The notes beneath the pieces are model-generated. The model was not told the DNA's origin. It saw only the letters and a program-made list of their open reading frames with translations, and searched no databases. The translations under genes and the position numbers were made by a program. DNA of 38,418 bases from NCBI GenBank assembly GCA_022712915.1, contig JAFLJQ010000154.1:1-38418 (forward strand). Reading direction: 5' to 3'. Of this stretch, positions 17,484 to 26,561 are shown piece by piece. Each line of letters begins with the position of its first letter. Position 1 is the first letter of the stretch. The stretch comes from Gammaproteobacteria bacterium. Its GTDB lineage: Bacteria; Pseudomonadota; Gammaproteobacteria; UBA6429; Thiohalophilaceae.

Positions 17484-17499
17484 CTGTTCTTTAGAACAG
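17484..17499 (-). promoter_or_regulatory. Hairpin overlapping the mgtE ribosome-binding site
   Basis: On the mRNA strand the arms CTGTTCT and AGAACAG form a perfect 7-bp dyad with a tiny loop (or 6 bp with a 4-base loop). The mgtE Shine-Dalgarno AGGA at 17485-17482 shares its first two bases with the distal arm, and the ATG is eight bases further on. It could act as an operator dyad, a weak terminator for ptsI or a translational control hairpin. No long U-tract follows, which argues against a simple terminator. Confidence 0.4.
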
Positions 17500-17557
17500 T
17501 TTATCAGGACTCGTTGGAAAAGGGGAAACCACTTAGATTAATGCAAGATTATGGCAA

Positions 17558-19306
17558 TTACGTATATTGGAAATGATTCAGGCAGGTTAAAAATTCTTCA
17601 TAGTTTGTAGTTTGCATGATCTCATTTGTCAAAGTTGTCAGACTGGACAAGGTACTATTGTTAATGACCTGTTTTATGGCAGGAAGATTACTAGCATGCA
17701 TACTGAACTCAGTCAGGCCGAGACCGAGTAGTATACGTGTAAAACGTGGATCGGCTGCCATTTCTCCGCACAACCCGACTGGTTTATCCCATAACTTGCC
17801 CGCTTCAATTGATAAGGCAATCAAATGCAGGACCGCCGGGTTGAGTGGGTCGTATAGATAATTTACTTCTTCATCGATACGGTCGATGGCCAGGGTGTAT
17901 TGAATCAGGTCATTGGTGCCTATTGATAGAAAGTCCAGATATTCGAGAAACATTCTGGCCGTTATGGCGGCTGCAGGAACTTCAATCATGCCGCCAATGG
18001 CAATATCATTATCATATGGAATGCCTTGTGCGGATAATTTTGTTTTTACATCTTTAATTAATTCAAGGATCAGTTTTAATTCATTTATATTGGATAGCAT
18101 AGGTAGCAAGATGCGCACAGGGCCATAAGCTGAGGCGCGTAAAATGGCGCATATCTGCGGTAAAAATAACGCCGGCTCTTTTAGACAAAGACGAATTGCG
18201 CGCAAACCAAGTGCAGGGTTAGTAGTGGCAGATGATGATTGGTGACGGTTTCTGTCAACTTGTTTGTCAGCACCCAGATCAATAGTGCGAATGGTCAAGA
18301 GTTTACCGTCCAGTTTGTCAATGACACCTTTGTAGGTTTTGAATTGTTCTTCCTCCCCGGGTGGACTGGTACGGTTCATGAACAGAAATTCTGTTCGGTA
18401 CAAGCCGATTCCCTGTGCGCCAATCTCATGCACTGCGTGAATATCAGATGTTAATTCAATATTAGCCATGAGTTTGATGGTATGGCCATCCAGAGTAACG
18501 GCTGGTTGATCTTTATTTTTGATGGAGTCGAGATAGCGTAGATGTTCCTGACGGCGTTTTTGATGATAGAACTGTAAACTGCGATCGTCAGGATTGGCCA
18601 GAATCCATCCTTGTTGACCATCCAGAATAATGGTTTCATCATCACGCAGTCGCTCTCTTGCTCGGTGCAGGCCAATAATGGCTGGAATACCAAGACTTCT
18701 GGCCAGAATCGCGGTGTGTGATGTGGGGCCACCACTTTCAGTGATAAAAGCGGCAATGCCCTGATGTTGCATTAATACGGTATCGGCAGGCGAGAGATCA
18801 TCGGTGACTAGGATATGTCCTGAATGAGGTTGTTCTTGCTCAGGGTTTGCACCATGGTGCATGGGGCTATTTAGAAGGATACGTTGTATGGTGTTGACGA
18901 CATGATCAACATCATCCTTCCTTGTACGCAGGTATGGGTCTTCCATTTCATCGAAAACCCGTACCAGTGCATCGCGCTGTAATTTTAGTGCCCACTCGGC
19001 ATTGCATTGTTGCTTAGCGATGATTTGCAAGGGGACTTTGGCCAAGGTGGAGTCATTAAGCATTAACAGGTGTGTATCGATAAACTCAGCAATATCGGGT
19101 GGTGTGTTAGCCGGAATTTGTTTGAGAATATCGTGTAGTTGCTTGCGGGCCAGGATTATGGCGGCGGTATAACGGGTTTGCTCATCGGGAATAAATTTTT
19201 CAGGCAGGGCATATTCGGGTATTTCCAGAGAATCATGATAGAGGATATGCACCGGGCCGATTGCGATGCCTTTTGAAACGCCTGTGCCAAGCTGTGCAAA
19301 TGTCAT
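17558..19306 (-). CDS. ptsI: PTS Enzyme I (phosphoenolpyruvate-protein phosphotransferase)
   Basis: The 582-residue protein starts the phosphorelay by taking phosphate from PEP and passing it to HPr. The phospho-accepting His197 lies in SGGPTSHTAILAR. The PEP-binding signature is GIGLYRTEFLFMNR near 299-312, and the catalytic Cys513 is in KPVGLCGEMAADP. It begins directly with the EI N-domain and has no GAF domain, so it is PtsI-like rather than PtsP (EI-Ntr). It lies 45 bases after ptsH. No sugar-specific permease is present in the window, so its main role is probably signalling through HPr, EIIA-Man and EIIA-Ntr. Confidence 0.95.
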   Translation of the reverse strand: MTFAQLGTGVSKGIAIGPVHILYHDSLEIPEYALPEKFIPDEQTRYTAAIILARKQLHDILKQIPANTPPDIAEFIDTHLLMLNDSTLAKVPLQIIAKQQCNAEWALKLQRDALVRVFDEMEDPYLRTRKDDVDHVVNTIQRILLNSPMHHGANPEQEQPHSGHILVTDDLSPADTVLMQHQGIAAFITESGGPTSHTAILARSLGIPAIIGLHRARERLRDDETIILDGQQGWILANPDDRSLQFYHQKRRQEHLRYLDSIKNKDQPAVTLDGHTIKLMANIELTSDIHAVHEIGAQGIGLYRTEFLFMNRTSPPGEEEQFKTYKGVIDKLDGKLLTIRTIDLGADKQVDRNRHQSSSATTNPALGLRAIRLCLKEPALFLPQICAILRASAYGPVRILLPMLSNINELKLILELIKDVKTKLSAQGIPYDNDIAIGGMIEVPAAAITARMFLEYLDFLSIGTNDLIQYTLAIDRIDEEVNYLYDPLNPAVLHLIALSIEAGKLWDKPVGLCGEMAADPRFTRILLGLGLTEFSMHASNLPAIKQVINNSTLSSLTTLTNEIMQTTNYEEFLTCLNHFQYT

Positions 19307-19351
19307 TATGACTCCTGGCGGCTTGGTCAGACGGACGATATCTGAATCAGA

Positions 19352-19621
19352 TTATTGATCTTCACCAAAGCGCGAGTTGATTAATTCAAGCAAGGCATCC
19401 ATTGCTTGCTGCTCGTCATTGCCTGAAATGATTAGTTCTACTGTATAACCTTGTGCGGCGGCCAGCATCATGACGCCCATGATACTTTTGCCGTTTATCT
19501 GTTTGTCATTAAGGCTCAGTTCGATATCTGACTTGAATTTAGAGGCCAGGGTAACCAGTTTAGCGGCGGCCCGTGCATGCAATCCCAGCTTATTAATGAT
19601 TTTAGCTTGTTTATTTATCAT
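19352..19621 (-). CDS. ptsH: HPr phosphocarrier protein
   Basis: The 89-residue protein carries both regulatory sites: His15 in LGLHARAAAKL, phosphorylated by Enzyme I, and Ser46 in GKSIMGVMMLAA, the target of HPr kinase/phosphorylase. With hprK in the same cluster, Ser46 phosphorylation is a realistic second input here. It lies five bases after the EIIA gene and is probably translated from the same mRNA. Its length matches Npr/HPr of other Proteobacteria (about 89-90). Confidence 0.95.
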   Translation of the reverse strand: MINKQAKIINKLGLHARAAAKLVTLASKFKSDIELSLNDKQINGKSIMGVMMLAAAQGYTVELIISGNDEQQAMDALLELINSRFGEDQ

Positions 19622-19626
19622 ATTTG

Positions 19627-20019
19627 TTAATGTTGATGTGGATAGTGAAAAACACCTTCGTGACCGCCACTTACGGCCTTATTGGCCAGTTGTGATAGAT
19701 TAAGTTGTGGATAATTCATGACTCTGAGCATCATCGGTAAATTAATGCCGGCCACAATATTGACCTGATTATTGGCTAGTTTACAGGCAATATTACTGGG
19801 GGTAGAGCCGTACATGTCGGTGAGTACCAATACACCCTGACCTTCATCGAGTTCTTCAATCTGTTGTCTGGCTTGTTGAAGCAATTTTTCTGGATCGCTG
19901 TCTTGCGATACGGATAATAGCTTGGTTGGCAGGGGAGTCTTGCCTATGACGGAGGTCACCGCTTCATATAAAGACAAACCGATATTGTTATGAGTAATAA
20001 TCAGGATGCCGACACTCAT
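19627..20019 (-). CDS. PTS EIIA component, mannose family
   Basis: The 130-residue protein is a stand-alone EIIA of the mannose family. The phospho-acceptor His10 lies in GILIITHNNIG, and the VLTDMYGSTPSNIACKLA motif near 64-81 is typical. It would receive phosphate from HPr. No IIB, IIC or IID partner is encoded in the window, so it may act as a regulatory sink rather than in transport, as proposed for Neisseria and other Proteobacteria with incomplete PTS. The start overlaps the rapZ stop by four bases (ATGA type), showing tight coupling. Confidence 0.92.
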   Translation of the reverse strand: MSVGILIITHNNIGLSLYEAVTSVIGKTPLPTKLLSVSQDSDPEKLLQQARQQIEELDEGQGVLVLTDMYGSTPSNIACKLANNQVNIVAGINLPMMLRVMNYPQLNLSQLANKAVSGGHEGVFHYPHQH

Positions 20020-20873
20020 AATAATTCTCTGTGGCGCGTGAGGACATTATCATAGATGTTGCAAAAATAGGCGGTTAACTTTTCGGCCATAAAAACGGAA
20101 CGATGTTGACCTCCGGTGCAACCGATGGCAACCGTCAGATAACTTCTGTTTTCTGCCGCAAATTTGGGGATCCATTCGTTCAGGAAGTGTTTCAGATCAT
20201 CAAACATCTTTTTGACATCTTCGTGTTTTTCCAGATAATCGATGACGGGCTGATCTTTACCCGTCAGACCACGGAGTTCTGGAACCCAGAAGGGGTTGGG
20301 AATGCAGCGGATATCAAAAACAAAATTGGCATCTACCGGGGTACTGTGTTTAAAACCGAATGATTCAAATTGTAATGAAAGTTTGCCATTTTGTGAGCCG
20401 TGTATTCGATCCCGGATCAGTTGTCGGAGTTGGTGTACGGTGGTCTTGCTACTATCAAATACCAGATCGGCATAAGAGGATACGGGTTCCAGCATTTGCC
20501 GTTCTTCCTGAATGGCTTCACTCAAAGGCGTGCCTTGATCTGTCAGGGGGTGTTTGCGACGGGTTTCGCTGAATCGTTTGATTAAGGTTGTGTCGTCAGC
20601 ATCAAGGAAAACGACATCACATTTGAGATTATTGCTGCGCATTTCTTCTAGTAACTCGGGAAAAATGGTTAAATCACCCGATAAATTTCGTACATCGATA
20701 CCGACGGCAAAATGATCATATTGACCGTTTGGGTTGCCTAAAATCTGCACAGAAAAAGCGGGCAGCATACCGATCGGCAGATTATCAATGCAATAATAAT
20801 CTAAATCTTCAAGAGCATGCAGGGCAACTGATTTTCCGGAACCTGACATACCACTGATAATAACCAGTCTCAT
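20016..20873 (-). CDS. rapZ: RNase adapter protein RapZ
   Basis: The 285-residue protein has a Walker A motif GMSGSGKS at residues 8-15 and a C-terminal domain with the conserved GCTGGQHRSV. In E. coli RapZ (284 residues) binds the small RNA GlmZ and glucosamine-6-phosphate and delivers GlmZ to RNase E, controlling glmS and so cell-wall sugar supply. Whether that sRNA circuit exists in this organism is not visible. It overlaps hprK upstream and the EIIA gene downstream by four bases each. Confidence 0.95.
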   Translation of the reverse strand: MRLVIISGMSGSGKSVALHALEDLDYYCIDNLPIGMLPAFSVQILGNPNGQYDHFAVGIDVRNLSGDLTIFPELLEEMRSNNLKCDVVFLDADDTTLIKRFSETRRKHPLTDQGTPLSEAIQEERQMLEPVSSYADLVFDSSKTTVHQLRQLIRDRIHGSQNGKLSLQFESFGFKHSTPVDANFVFDIRCIPNPFWVPELRGLTGKDQPVIDYLEKHEDVKKMFDDLKHFLNEWIPKFAAENRSYLTVAIGCTGGQHRSVFMAEKLTAYFCNIYDNVLTRHRELL

Positions 20874-21823
20874 ACTGTTCTCGTATCTATGATTTTCTTC
20901 TGTCGTTTGATAAAGTCTTCGGTAGCATTATAGCCATTTAATCTCAGGACGTGATTACGTACTGCCGCTTCAACAATGACAGCCATATTTCGTCCCGGTG
21001 CAACCGGTATATTGACCAATGGAATTTCCACATCCAGAATACTCTCATAGTGTTCAGAAGTGTCAAGTCGGTTTAGCTTATGAAGTTCTGTTTCTGAGAA
21101 CAGCTCCATATTGATGACCAGGCGCAGGCGCTTGGTCTGTAAGACGGCGGTTTCACCGAACATGGCGCGGACATTTAGAATGCTCAGGCCGCGTACTTCA
21201 ATAAAACCGTGCAGGGTATTTGGGCAGGTACCATATAGGACATCAGGTCCGGCGCGAGTAAATTCGGGTGCATCATCAGCGACAAGCCGATGTCCGCGGC
21301 TTAAAAGTTCAAGTGCTAGCTCACTTTTGCCTATTCCACTGGGACCAGCGATTAGGACGCCGATACCCATTACCTCCATAAAAACACCATGCTTAATAGT
21401 CTGATCAGATATCAACCGGGAGAGGTAATAGCGAAGAAAGTCGATTAGTTTCCGACCTGATAAGGCCGAGCCCAATACAGGGATTGTTTGTTCAGCCGCA
21501 TATTGCAAAATGCTTTCGGGGAGTTTTGAGTTTTTGGCTATGATATAGACAGGCTTTCGGAGATCGTTTACCGCATTTACCGTGTTAAGGATACTGATGA
21601 CGGCGGCTTTATCGAGGCTGTTAAAGTATTCCAGTTCCTTTTGCCCAATAACCTGTATCTGGTTAAGGTGGATGGTGTTGAAATAGCCAATGACCGGGTT
21701 ATCCCTGTTTTCATCCTTGTCCTGGATGATATTAACAATATAATTTTCCCCACTTACCCATTCCAGTTCTAGTTGTTTGTGATGAAGTGTATAGAGTTCC
21801 TGGATTGTTATGCTGTGGTCCAT
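20870..21823 (-). CDS. hprK: HPr kinase/phosphorylase
   Basis: The 317-residue enzyme phosphorylates Ser46 of HPr with ATP or pyrophosphate and can reverse the reaction. The Walker A motif GPSGIGKSE is at 160-168, a conserved His is in IKHGVFMEV near 145, and the HprK signature EVRGLSILNVRAMFG follows near 210. Enteric bacteria lack this gene; its position between ptsN and rapZ is the standard arrangement in many other Proteobacteria. It starts 13 bases after the ptsN stop. Confidence 0.95.
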   Translation of the reverse strand: MDHSITIQELYTLHHKQLELEWVSGENYIVNIIQDKDENRDNPVIGYFNTIHLNQIQVIGQKELEYFNSLDKAAVISILNTVNAVNDLRKPVYIIAKNSKLPESILQYAAEQTIPVLGSALSGRKLIDFLRYYLSRLISDQTIKHGVFMEVMGIGVLIAGPSGIGKSELALELLSRGHRLVADDAPEFTRAGPDVLYGTCPNTLHGFIEVRGLSILNVRAMFGETAVLQTKRLRLVINMELFSETELHKLNRLDTSEHYESILDVEIPLVNIPVAPGRNMAVIVEAAVRNHVLRLNGYNATEDFIKRQKKIIDTRTV

Positions 21824-21836
21824 TTTTGGCGCTTAA

Positions 21837-22289
21837 TTATTTCCAGTCACATAGTAATTGGTAGAGTTGCTCGGATGAATTAGCTTGCCGAAGGTTTTCT
21901 CTGGCTTGCTCGTCATTAAACATGCTGGCGATGCTGGCCAGGGTCTGTAAATGCTCCTGAGTAGAGTTTTCTGGCACGAGTAGGGCGAATAAGAGATCAA
22001 CCGGCTGGTTATCAACCGCATCAAAATTAATGGCACTCTGTAATTTAATGAAGGCACCGATAGTATTCTTCGTGTTCTTAAGCCGCCCATGGGGGATGGC
22101 CACACCATAGCCAATACCGGTTCCCCCAAGACGTTCTCTCGCCAGTAGACTGTCAAAGACCTCATTGGTCGTGACCCTGGGGTCTCCCTGAGAAATAAGT
22201 TCGCTGATGGCCTCTACAGCCCGTTTTTTACTTTGGGCTGAGAGGTCGCAGGCTATACGGTCAGGTGTAAGAAGTTCAGATAATTGCAT
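21837..22289 (-). CDS. ptsN: Nitrogen-regulatory PTS EIIA (EIIA-Ntr)
   Basis: The 150-residue EIIA-Ntr domain shows the active His67 in GVAIPHGRLKNT. Phosphorylation of this residue reports PEP/nitrogen status. Known partners in other bacteria include potassium transporters and sensor kinases such as KdpD. It is linked to rpoN, hpf and rapZ as in E. coli. It starts 15 bases after the hpf stop. Target proteins cannot be inferred from this window. Confidence 0.95.
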   Translation of the reverse strand: MQLSELLTPDRIACDLSAQSKKRAVEAISELISQGDPRVTTNEVFDSLLARERLGGTGIGYGVAIPHGRLKNTKNTIGAFIKLQSAINFDAVDNQPVDLLFALLVPENSTQEHLQTLASIASMFNDEQARENLRQANSSEQLYQLLCDWK

Positions 22290-22304
22290 AGGGTTTGCCA
22301 GAGA

Positions 22305-22631
22305 TTATTCTGCCTGATGTTTTTTTGCTGCGCCTTCTGCGCAGTGATGGTTGGTCACTTTTTCTTTGTGTTTTTTGATTTGACGATCCAGTTTGTCAAT
22401 CAAGGCATCAATTGCCGCATACATGTTTTCATCTTCAGCTTCGGCAAATATATCATTACCTGTAATGTGGATAGTCGCTTCGGCCTTTTGGCGCGTTTTT
22501 TCAACACCGAGAATAACATTAACATTGGTAACATGGTCAAAGTGGCGTTCAAGTCGTTCTACTTTTTTTTCCACATAGGTCTGCATGGCTTCAGTCAATT
22601 CAACGTGATGTCCTGATACATTTAGTTGCAT
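22305..22631 (-). CDS. hpf: Ribosome hibernation promoting factor, short type
   Basis: The 108-residue protein is a short HPF: MQLNVSGHHVELTEAMQTYVEKKVERLERHF-like N-terminus, then VEKTRQKAEATIHITGNDIFAEAEDENMYAAIDALIDKLDRQIKKHKEK. It binds the decoding and P sites of 30S and promotes 100S dimers in stationary phase. It lacks the C-terminal dimerisation domain of long HPF. AAAGGAG lies a few bases before its ATG, the strongest ribosome-binding site in this operon, consistent with a high-copy ribosome partner. Confidence 0.94.
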   Translation of the reverse strand: MQLNVSGHHVELTEAMQTYVEKKVERLERHFDHVTNVNVILGVEKTRQKAEATIHITGNDIFAEAEDENMYAAIDALIDKLDRQIKKHKEKVTNHHCAEGAAKKHQAE

Positions 22632-22648
22632 ATGCTGCTCCTTTGGCG

Positions 22649-24115
22649 TTAGGTTAGTCGTTTTCGTTCATTGGATGGTGGAATATTCATGGCCTCACGA
22701 TATTTTGCAATGGTGCGCCGTGCGACATTGATACCTTGTTCTTCAAGAATATTGGCAATTTTACTATCACTTAACGGCTTATTGGGTTTTTCGGCCGCGA
22801 TCAGTTTCTTGATTAATGCACGGATTGCTGTTGCAGAACATTCCCCTCCGGCTGCCGTGCTGACATGGCTGGAGAAAAAGTATTTTAGTTCATAAATACC
22901 GCGAGGGGTATACATGTATTTCTTGGTGGTGACGCGAGAGATGGTTGATTCGTGCATTTCAACTTCTTCAGCTACATCGTGTAGTACTAGAGCCTTCATG
23001 GCTTCATCACCGTACTCGAGGAAGCCCTGCTGTCTTTCAACGATGCAGGTTGCGACCTTGAGCAGAGTTTCATTGCGGCTAATAAGACTCTTGATAAACC
23101 AACGTGCCTCCTGTAGTTGATTTTTCATGTTGGTAGAATCGGCACTATTGTTAACTTTTTTTATAAGGCTGGCGTAGTGATTGTTCACTCTTAACTTGGG
23201 TGCGGCATCGGCATTCAGTTCAACTAACCAGCGACCCTTGACCTTTTTAACGGTCACATCCGGCACAATGTATTCCGGTTTCGAATCGGTTATCTGGCTA
23301 CCTGGTCGAGGTTGCAAGGATTGAATGAGTTGTACCACTTCCTTTAATTCGTCTTCTGTCACGGCAAGACGCCGCATCAGCAGGTTGTAGTCACGGTTGG
23401 CCAGCAGGTTAAAGTGATGATCAACCAGTTCCTGTGCTTTTTTCTCCCATGGAGATTCAATGGGTAACTGCTTTAACTGGATTGACAGGGTTTCTCTCAG
23501 ATCTCGAGCTGCAACCCCGACAGGATCAAAAAACTGGATGCGATGCAGAACCGCTTCAATTTCATCGAGTTCGACTTCTAATTCATCGGGTAAACTTTGC
23601 AGGATATCTTCGATGGTCGTGTCAAGATAGCCATCATCATTGACTGAGTCGATGATGATCTCGGCTATGATGTGGTCAGTTTCACTAAAGGGGGTTAATT
23701 CCATTTGCCAGACTAGGTGCTCATGCAGTGATTCACTTGAGGACTCTGGAATTTCAAATTCTCTGGAATCAAATTCGCGGCTGGCATTTGTTTGTTGGGG
23801 AACCGTGTCATAGATGTCATCCCAGGCACTGTCGACGGGCAGGTCAGTGGGAATGTTTTCCTGTTGCATAATCAGGCTGTCATCATCAGAAGGGCTTTTC
23901 TCAGAAGGATTGTCGAAGGAAGATTCTTCGTTGGGTTCGCTTTTAGTCTCCGAGTTATCATCATCTGTTAGCTCCAGCATCATGTTGGAGTCGAGCGCCT
24001 CTTGAATCTCGGTTTGCAGCTCGAGTGTCGACAGTTGCAGCAGTTTGATTGCCTGCTGCAGTTGTGGGGTCATGGTCAGATGCTGGCCAAGTCGGAGATG
24101 TAATGCTTGTTTCAT
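22649..24115 (-). CDS. rpoN: RNA polymerase sigma-54 factor
   Basis: The 488-residue protein has the three sigma-54 regions. Region I is glutamine- and leucine-rich ([27 protein letters not shown]). It is followed by an acidic linker at about 50-110, a core-binding and helix-turn-helix part, and the RpoN box [10 protein letters not shown] at 465-474, which contacts the -24 element. Transcription from its promoters needs an AAA+ activator; none is encoded here. It precedes hpf and ptsN in the classical rpoN operon, with lptB 78 bases upstream. Confidence 0.97.
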   Translation of the reverse strand: MKQALHLRLGQHLTMTPQLQQAIKLLQLSTLELQTEIQEALDSNMMLELTDDDNSETKSEPNEESSFDNPSEKSPSDDDSLIMQQENIPTDLPVDSAWDDIYDTVPQQTNASREFDSREFEIPESSSESLHEHLVWQMELTPFSETDHIIAEIIIDSVNDDGYLDTTIEDILQSLPDELEVELDEIEAVLHRIQFFDPVGVAARDLRETLSIQLKQLPIESPWEKKAQELVDHHFNLLANRDYNLLMRRLAVTEDELKEVVQLIQSLQPRPGSQITDSKPEYIVPDVTVKKVKGRWLVELNADAAPKLRVNNHYASLIKKVNNSADSTNMKNQLQEARWFIKSLISRNETLLKVATCIVERQQGFLEYGDEAMKALVLHDVAEEVEMHESTISRVTTKKYMYTPRGIYELKYFFSSHVSTAAGGECSATAIRALIKKLIAAEKPNKPLSDSKIANILEEQGINVARRTIAKYREAMNIPPSNERKRLT

Positions 24116-24193
24116 AAGTTGTTATTAAGCCGGACTGTTTTTAGCTTACCGGTAAGCCTTTTATTCTAGCGTATTTACTTGGCTCGAGGGATA

Positions 24194-24919
24194 TTATAAA
24201 TGGAAATGTTCACCTAAATAGACCTTGCGAACTTGCTGATCCTGGAGTAGCGATTCAGGACTTCCTTCGGCAATAACCTCGCCGCTGTTCATGATATAGC
24301 CGCGATTACAAATCCCCAGTGTCTCCCTTACATTGTGATCGGTGATTAATACACCGATATCACGTTCTTGTAAGTGTTTGATGATGCTCTGAATATCCAG
24401 TACTGAAATAGGATCAACCCCGGCAAAGGGCTCATCCAGCAGAATAAAACGTGGATTGGTGGCTAAAGCCCTGGCAATCTCGACGCGGCGGCGTTCTCCT
24501 CCGGAAAGACTCATGCCCATGTTGGCCCTGATGTGGCCAATATGCAACTCTTCGAGTAATTCTTCAAGCGCATGTCCCTGTTGGGTTGGGTTGAGATCCT
24601 TGCGGGTCTGTAAAATAGCGAGGATGTTGTCGGTAACTGATAGCTTGCGAAATACCGAGGCTTCTTGAGGCAGGTAACCAATACCGTGTTTGGCTCGGGC
24701 ATGCATGGGTAACTCGGTAATATTTTCATCATCTAGCATAATATGGCCATTATCGGCGGCAACCAGACCGACAATCATATAGAAGGATGTTGTTTTTCCT
24801 GCTCCATTTGGACCAAGCAGGCCCACCACCTCGCCACTGGAAACATCAAGTGATACACCTTTGACCACATCACGGCCACGATATCGTTTCATAATCTGAT
24901 GTGCTGACAGTTTACTCAT
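24194..24919 (-). CDS. lptB: LPS export ABC transporter ATPase LptB
   Basis: The 241-residue ATPase has the same length as E. coli LptB. Walker A is GPNGAGKTT at 36-44, the signature is LSGGERRR, and Walker B is [13 protein letters not shown]. With LptF and LptG it powers extraction of LPS from the inner membrane and its transport across the LptC-LptA bridge. Its start overlaps the lptA stop by eight bases. lptF and lptG are not in the window, which is normal because they usually sit elsewhere. Confidence 0.97.
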   Translation of the reverse strand: MSKLSAHQIMKRYRGRDVVKGVSLDVSSGEVVGLLGPNGAGKTTSFYMIVGLVAADNGHIMLDDENITELPMHARAKHGIGYLPQEASVFRKLSVTDNILAILQTRKDLNPTQQGHALEELLEELHIGHIRANMGMSLSGGERRRVEIARALATNPRFILLDEPFAGVDPISVLDIQSIIKHLQERDIGVLITDHNVRETLGICNRGYIMNSGEVIAEGSPESLLQDQQVRKVYLGEHFHL

Positions 24920-25430
24920 GTTGCACTTTTGTCGTTTTTTCTTGCTCTATGATGGCATGGATACGATTTTTGCTAGAGCTGCCTTTATTGGCGACAACCG
25001 TGCCCTTTACCATATCGTATTCGATCTTTTCACCCGAGAAACTGTTATTTCCCTGTGATACTTTGGCAGATTCAAACAGGAATAGACGGGATTGTTTGGC
25101 AATGTATTCTATTTTATTTGCACTGGAAACAATGCTTATGCCTCCTTTGTCTGGTTGTTGCTGAAAACTGGCCGGTTTGCCATGAATAATAATTTTGTCG
25201 ACTGCCCCGTTTTTATGGTAAAGCAAAACGGTCTCTCCCCGGATGATCAGGCTGCCTTGTACAAATTTGACCTGTCCCTGATAACGGCTGAAGCCTTTAA
25301 GCTTATTGACCTCGACCTGTTCGGCTTCAATAAATATGGGTTGATCCCGGTCATTGCTCAGGGCTTGCACGGTATTGGGCAGCCATATGAGAGCCAGCAG
25401 TAGAAAACTATTTTTGTTTCGGGACTTCAT
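24912..25430 (-). CDS. lptA: LPS transport periplasmic protein LptA
   Basis: The 172-residue protein starts with a signal peptide ([18 protein letters not shown], cleavage near LSND) and continues with an OstA-type beta-jellyroll: [31 protein letters not shown] and [20 protein letters not shown]. LptA oligomers bridge LptC to the outer-membrane LptD and carry LPS through the periplasm. The start lies inside lptC (23-base overlap), a strong sign of coupled translation. Confidence 0.94.
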   Translation of the reverse strand: MKSRNKNSFLLLALIWLPNTVQALSNDRDQPIFIEAEQVEVNKLKGFSRYQGQVKFVQGSLIIRGETVLLYHKNGAVDKIIIHGKPASFQQQPDKGGISIVSSANKIEYIAKQSRLFLFESAKVSQGNNSFSGEKIEYDMVKGTVVANKGSSSKNRIHAIIEQEKTTKVQHE

Positions 25431-25983
25431 ATTTCCCCTGTACCCTGGAATGAAGCTCTACCCGGCCGGATTCCAGATTGACCATCATACCTTTTGCGCT
25501 AATTATATCTTCACCGCTGGTAATTTGTACGTCAGAGTCGGTTCGGGCAATATTTCTTTTCATATCTATTGTAATCGCCTCGGTCAACAGGGTGACTGAT
25601 GAGTTGACTTTATCTGCTGCACGGTGAATGCGAACTTTACCGTTCAAATTTACTGTTTGGTGTTTTTCAAAAAAAACGCCTTGTTCAGCCCAGGTTTGCC
25701 AGGCTTGTTCTTTTTCATTAAATAATTCGATGTAAGGTTTTTTCAGGCTCATACTGCTGTTGTAAGGAAAGTGTTCCAGTCGTTTGGCCTCTAGCCGGTA
25801 ATTGATCTTGCCCTGTTTGTCTCTTGCTGTGGCAACAAATTCTTCAAAAAAATAGTCGGGTTCACGATTGCTCATGCCTGTTTTGACCAGTGGGCTTTCA
25901 CCCAACGTGCGCAGTAACCAACTGGTAAAAAAGGCAATACCGATCACGAACAAGGCGACAGCCAGGTAACGGAATTTGCCCAT
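25408..25983 (-). CDS. lptC: LPS export protein LptC
   Basis: The 191-residue protein (same length as E. coli LptC) has a single N-terminal membrane anchor (YLAVALFVIGIAFFTSWLL) and a periplasmic beta-jellyroll domain that receives LPS from LptB2FG and passes it to LptA. Conserved patterns include EPDYFFEEFVATARDKQGKINYRLEAKRLEHFP and the late TSGEDIISAKGMMVNLESGRVEL. The start is immediately after the kdsC stop, with lptA overlapping its 3' end. Confidence 0.93.
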   Translation of the reverse strand: MGKFRYLAVALFVIGIAFFTSWLLRTLGESPLVKTGMSNREPDYFFEEFVATARDKQGKINYRLEAKRLEHFPYNSSMSLKKPYIELFNEKEQAWQTWAEQGVFFEKHQTVNLNGKVRIHRAADKVNSSVTLLTEAITIDMKRNIARTDSDVQITSGEDIISAKGMMVNLESGRVELHSRVQGKYEVPKQK

Positions 25984-26505
25984 TTACAAAAATCTGTCCC
26001 ACTGGGCCTGGAGCGTACCTTGTGCCTCCATTATGAGTTCGCAGACGTCACGTGCTGCACCCTTGCCACCATCATGAGGCGTTTGCCAGTGGGCATGTTG
26101 TTTGGCCAGTGGGTGGGCATCCTGTACGGCGATGGCCAGGCCAGCCTGACGCATGACGGGTAAGTCAATCACATCATCGCCGACATAGGCGACCTGCTCA
26201 TGCTTGAGTCCAAGCTTGGCCTGTAATTCATTGAAGGCCTTTCGTTTGTCCAGTTGTCCTTGATAGACGTGTTTGATGTCCAGGCTGTGCATACGGTGCT
26301 CGACTAGTTTAGACGTCCGTGCCGTGATAATACCTATTTCGACTCCACTGGCCTGTAAGAGTTTCATGCCCAGGCCATCTTTAGCATTGAAGGCCTTGTA
26401 TTCCAATCCATCATCGCCCAGAAACAGACTGCCATCGGTTAATACTCCATCGACATCAAAGATAACCAGCTTAATTTGACGTGCTTTTTCTAATATATCT
26501 TGCAT
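25984..26505 (-). CDS. kdsC: 3-deoxy-D-manno-octulosonate 8-phosphate phosphatase
   Basis: The 173-residue HAD-family enzyme removes phosphate from Kdo-8-phosphate, giving Kdo for the LPS inner core. HAD motif I is IFDVDGVLTDGSL with nucleophile Asp17 and acid/base Asp19. Motif II is in IITARTS and motif IV is YVGDDVIDLPVM. The small C-type fold without a large cap is typical of tetrameric KdsC. It lies 56 bases after kdsD and abuts lptC. Confidence 0.96.
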   Translation of the reverse strand: MQDILEKARQIKLVIFDVDGVLTDGSLFLGDDGLEYKAFNAKDGLGMKLLQASGVEIGIITARTSKLVEHRMHSLDIKHVYQGQLDKRKAFNELQAKLGLKHEQVAYVGDDVIDLPVMRQAGLAIAVQDAHPLAKQHAHWQTPHDGGKGAARDVCELIMEAQGTLQAQWDRFL

Positions 26506-26561
26506 AGTGGTTTTAAGTATAGTGGGTTAATTTTTGTGCATATGAATGAATGGGTTGGCTG

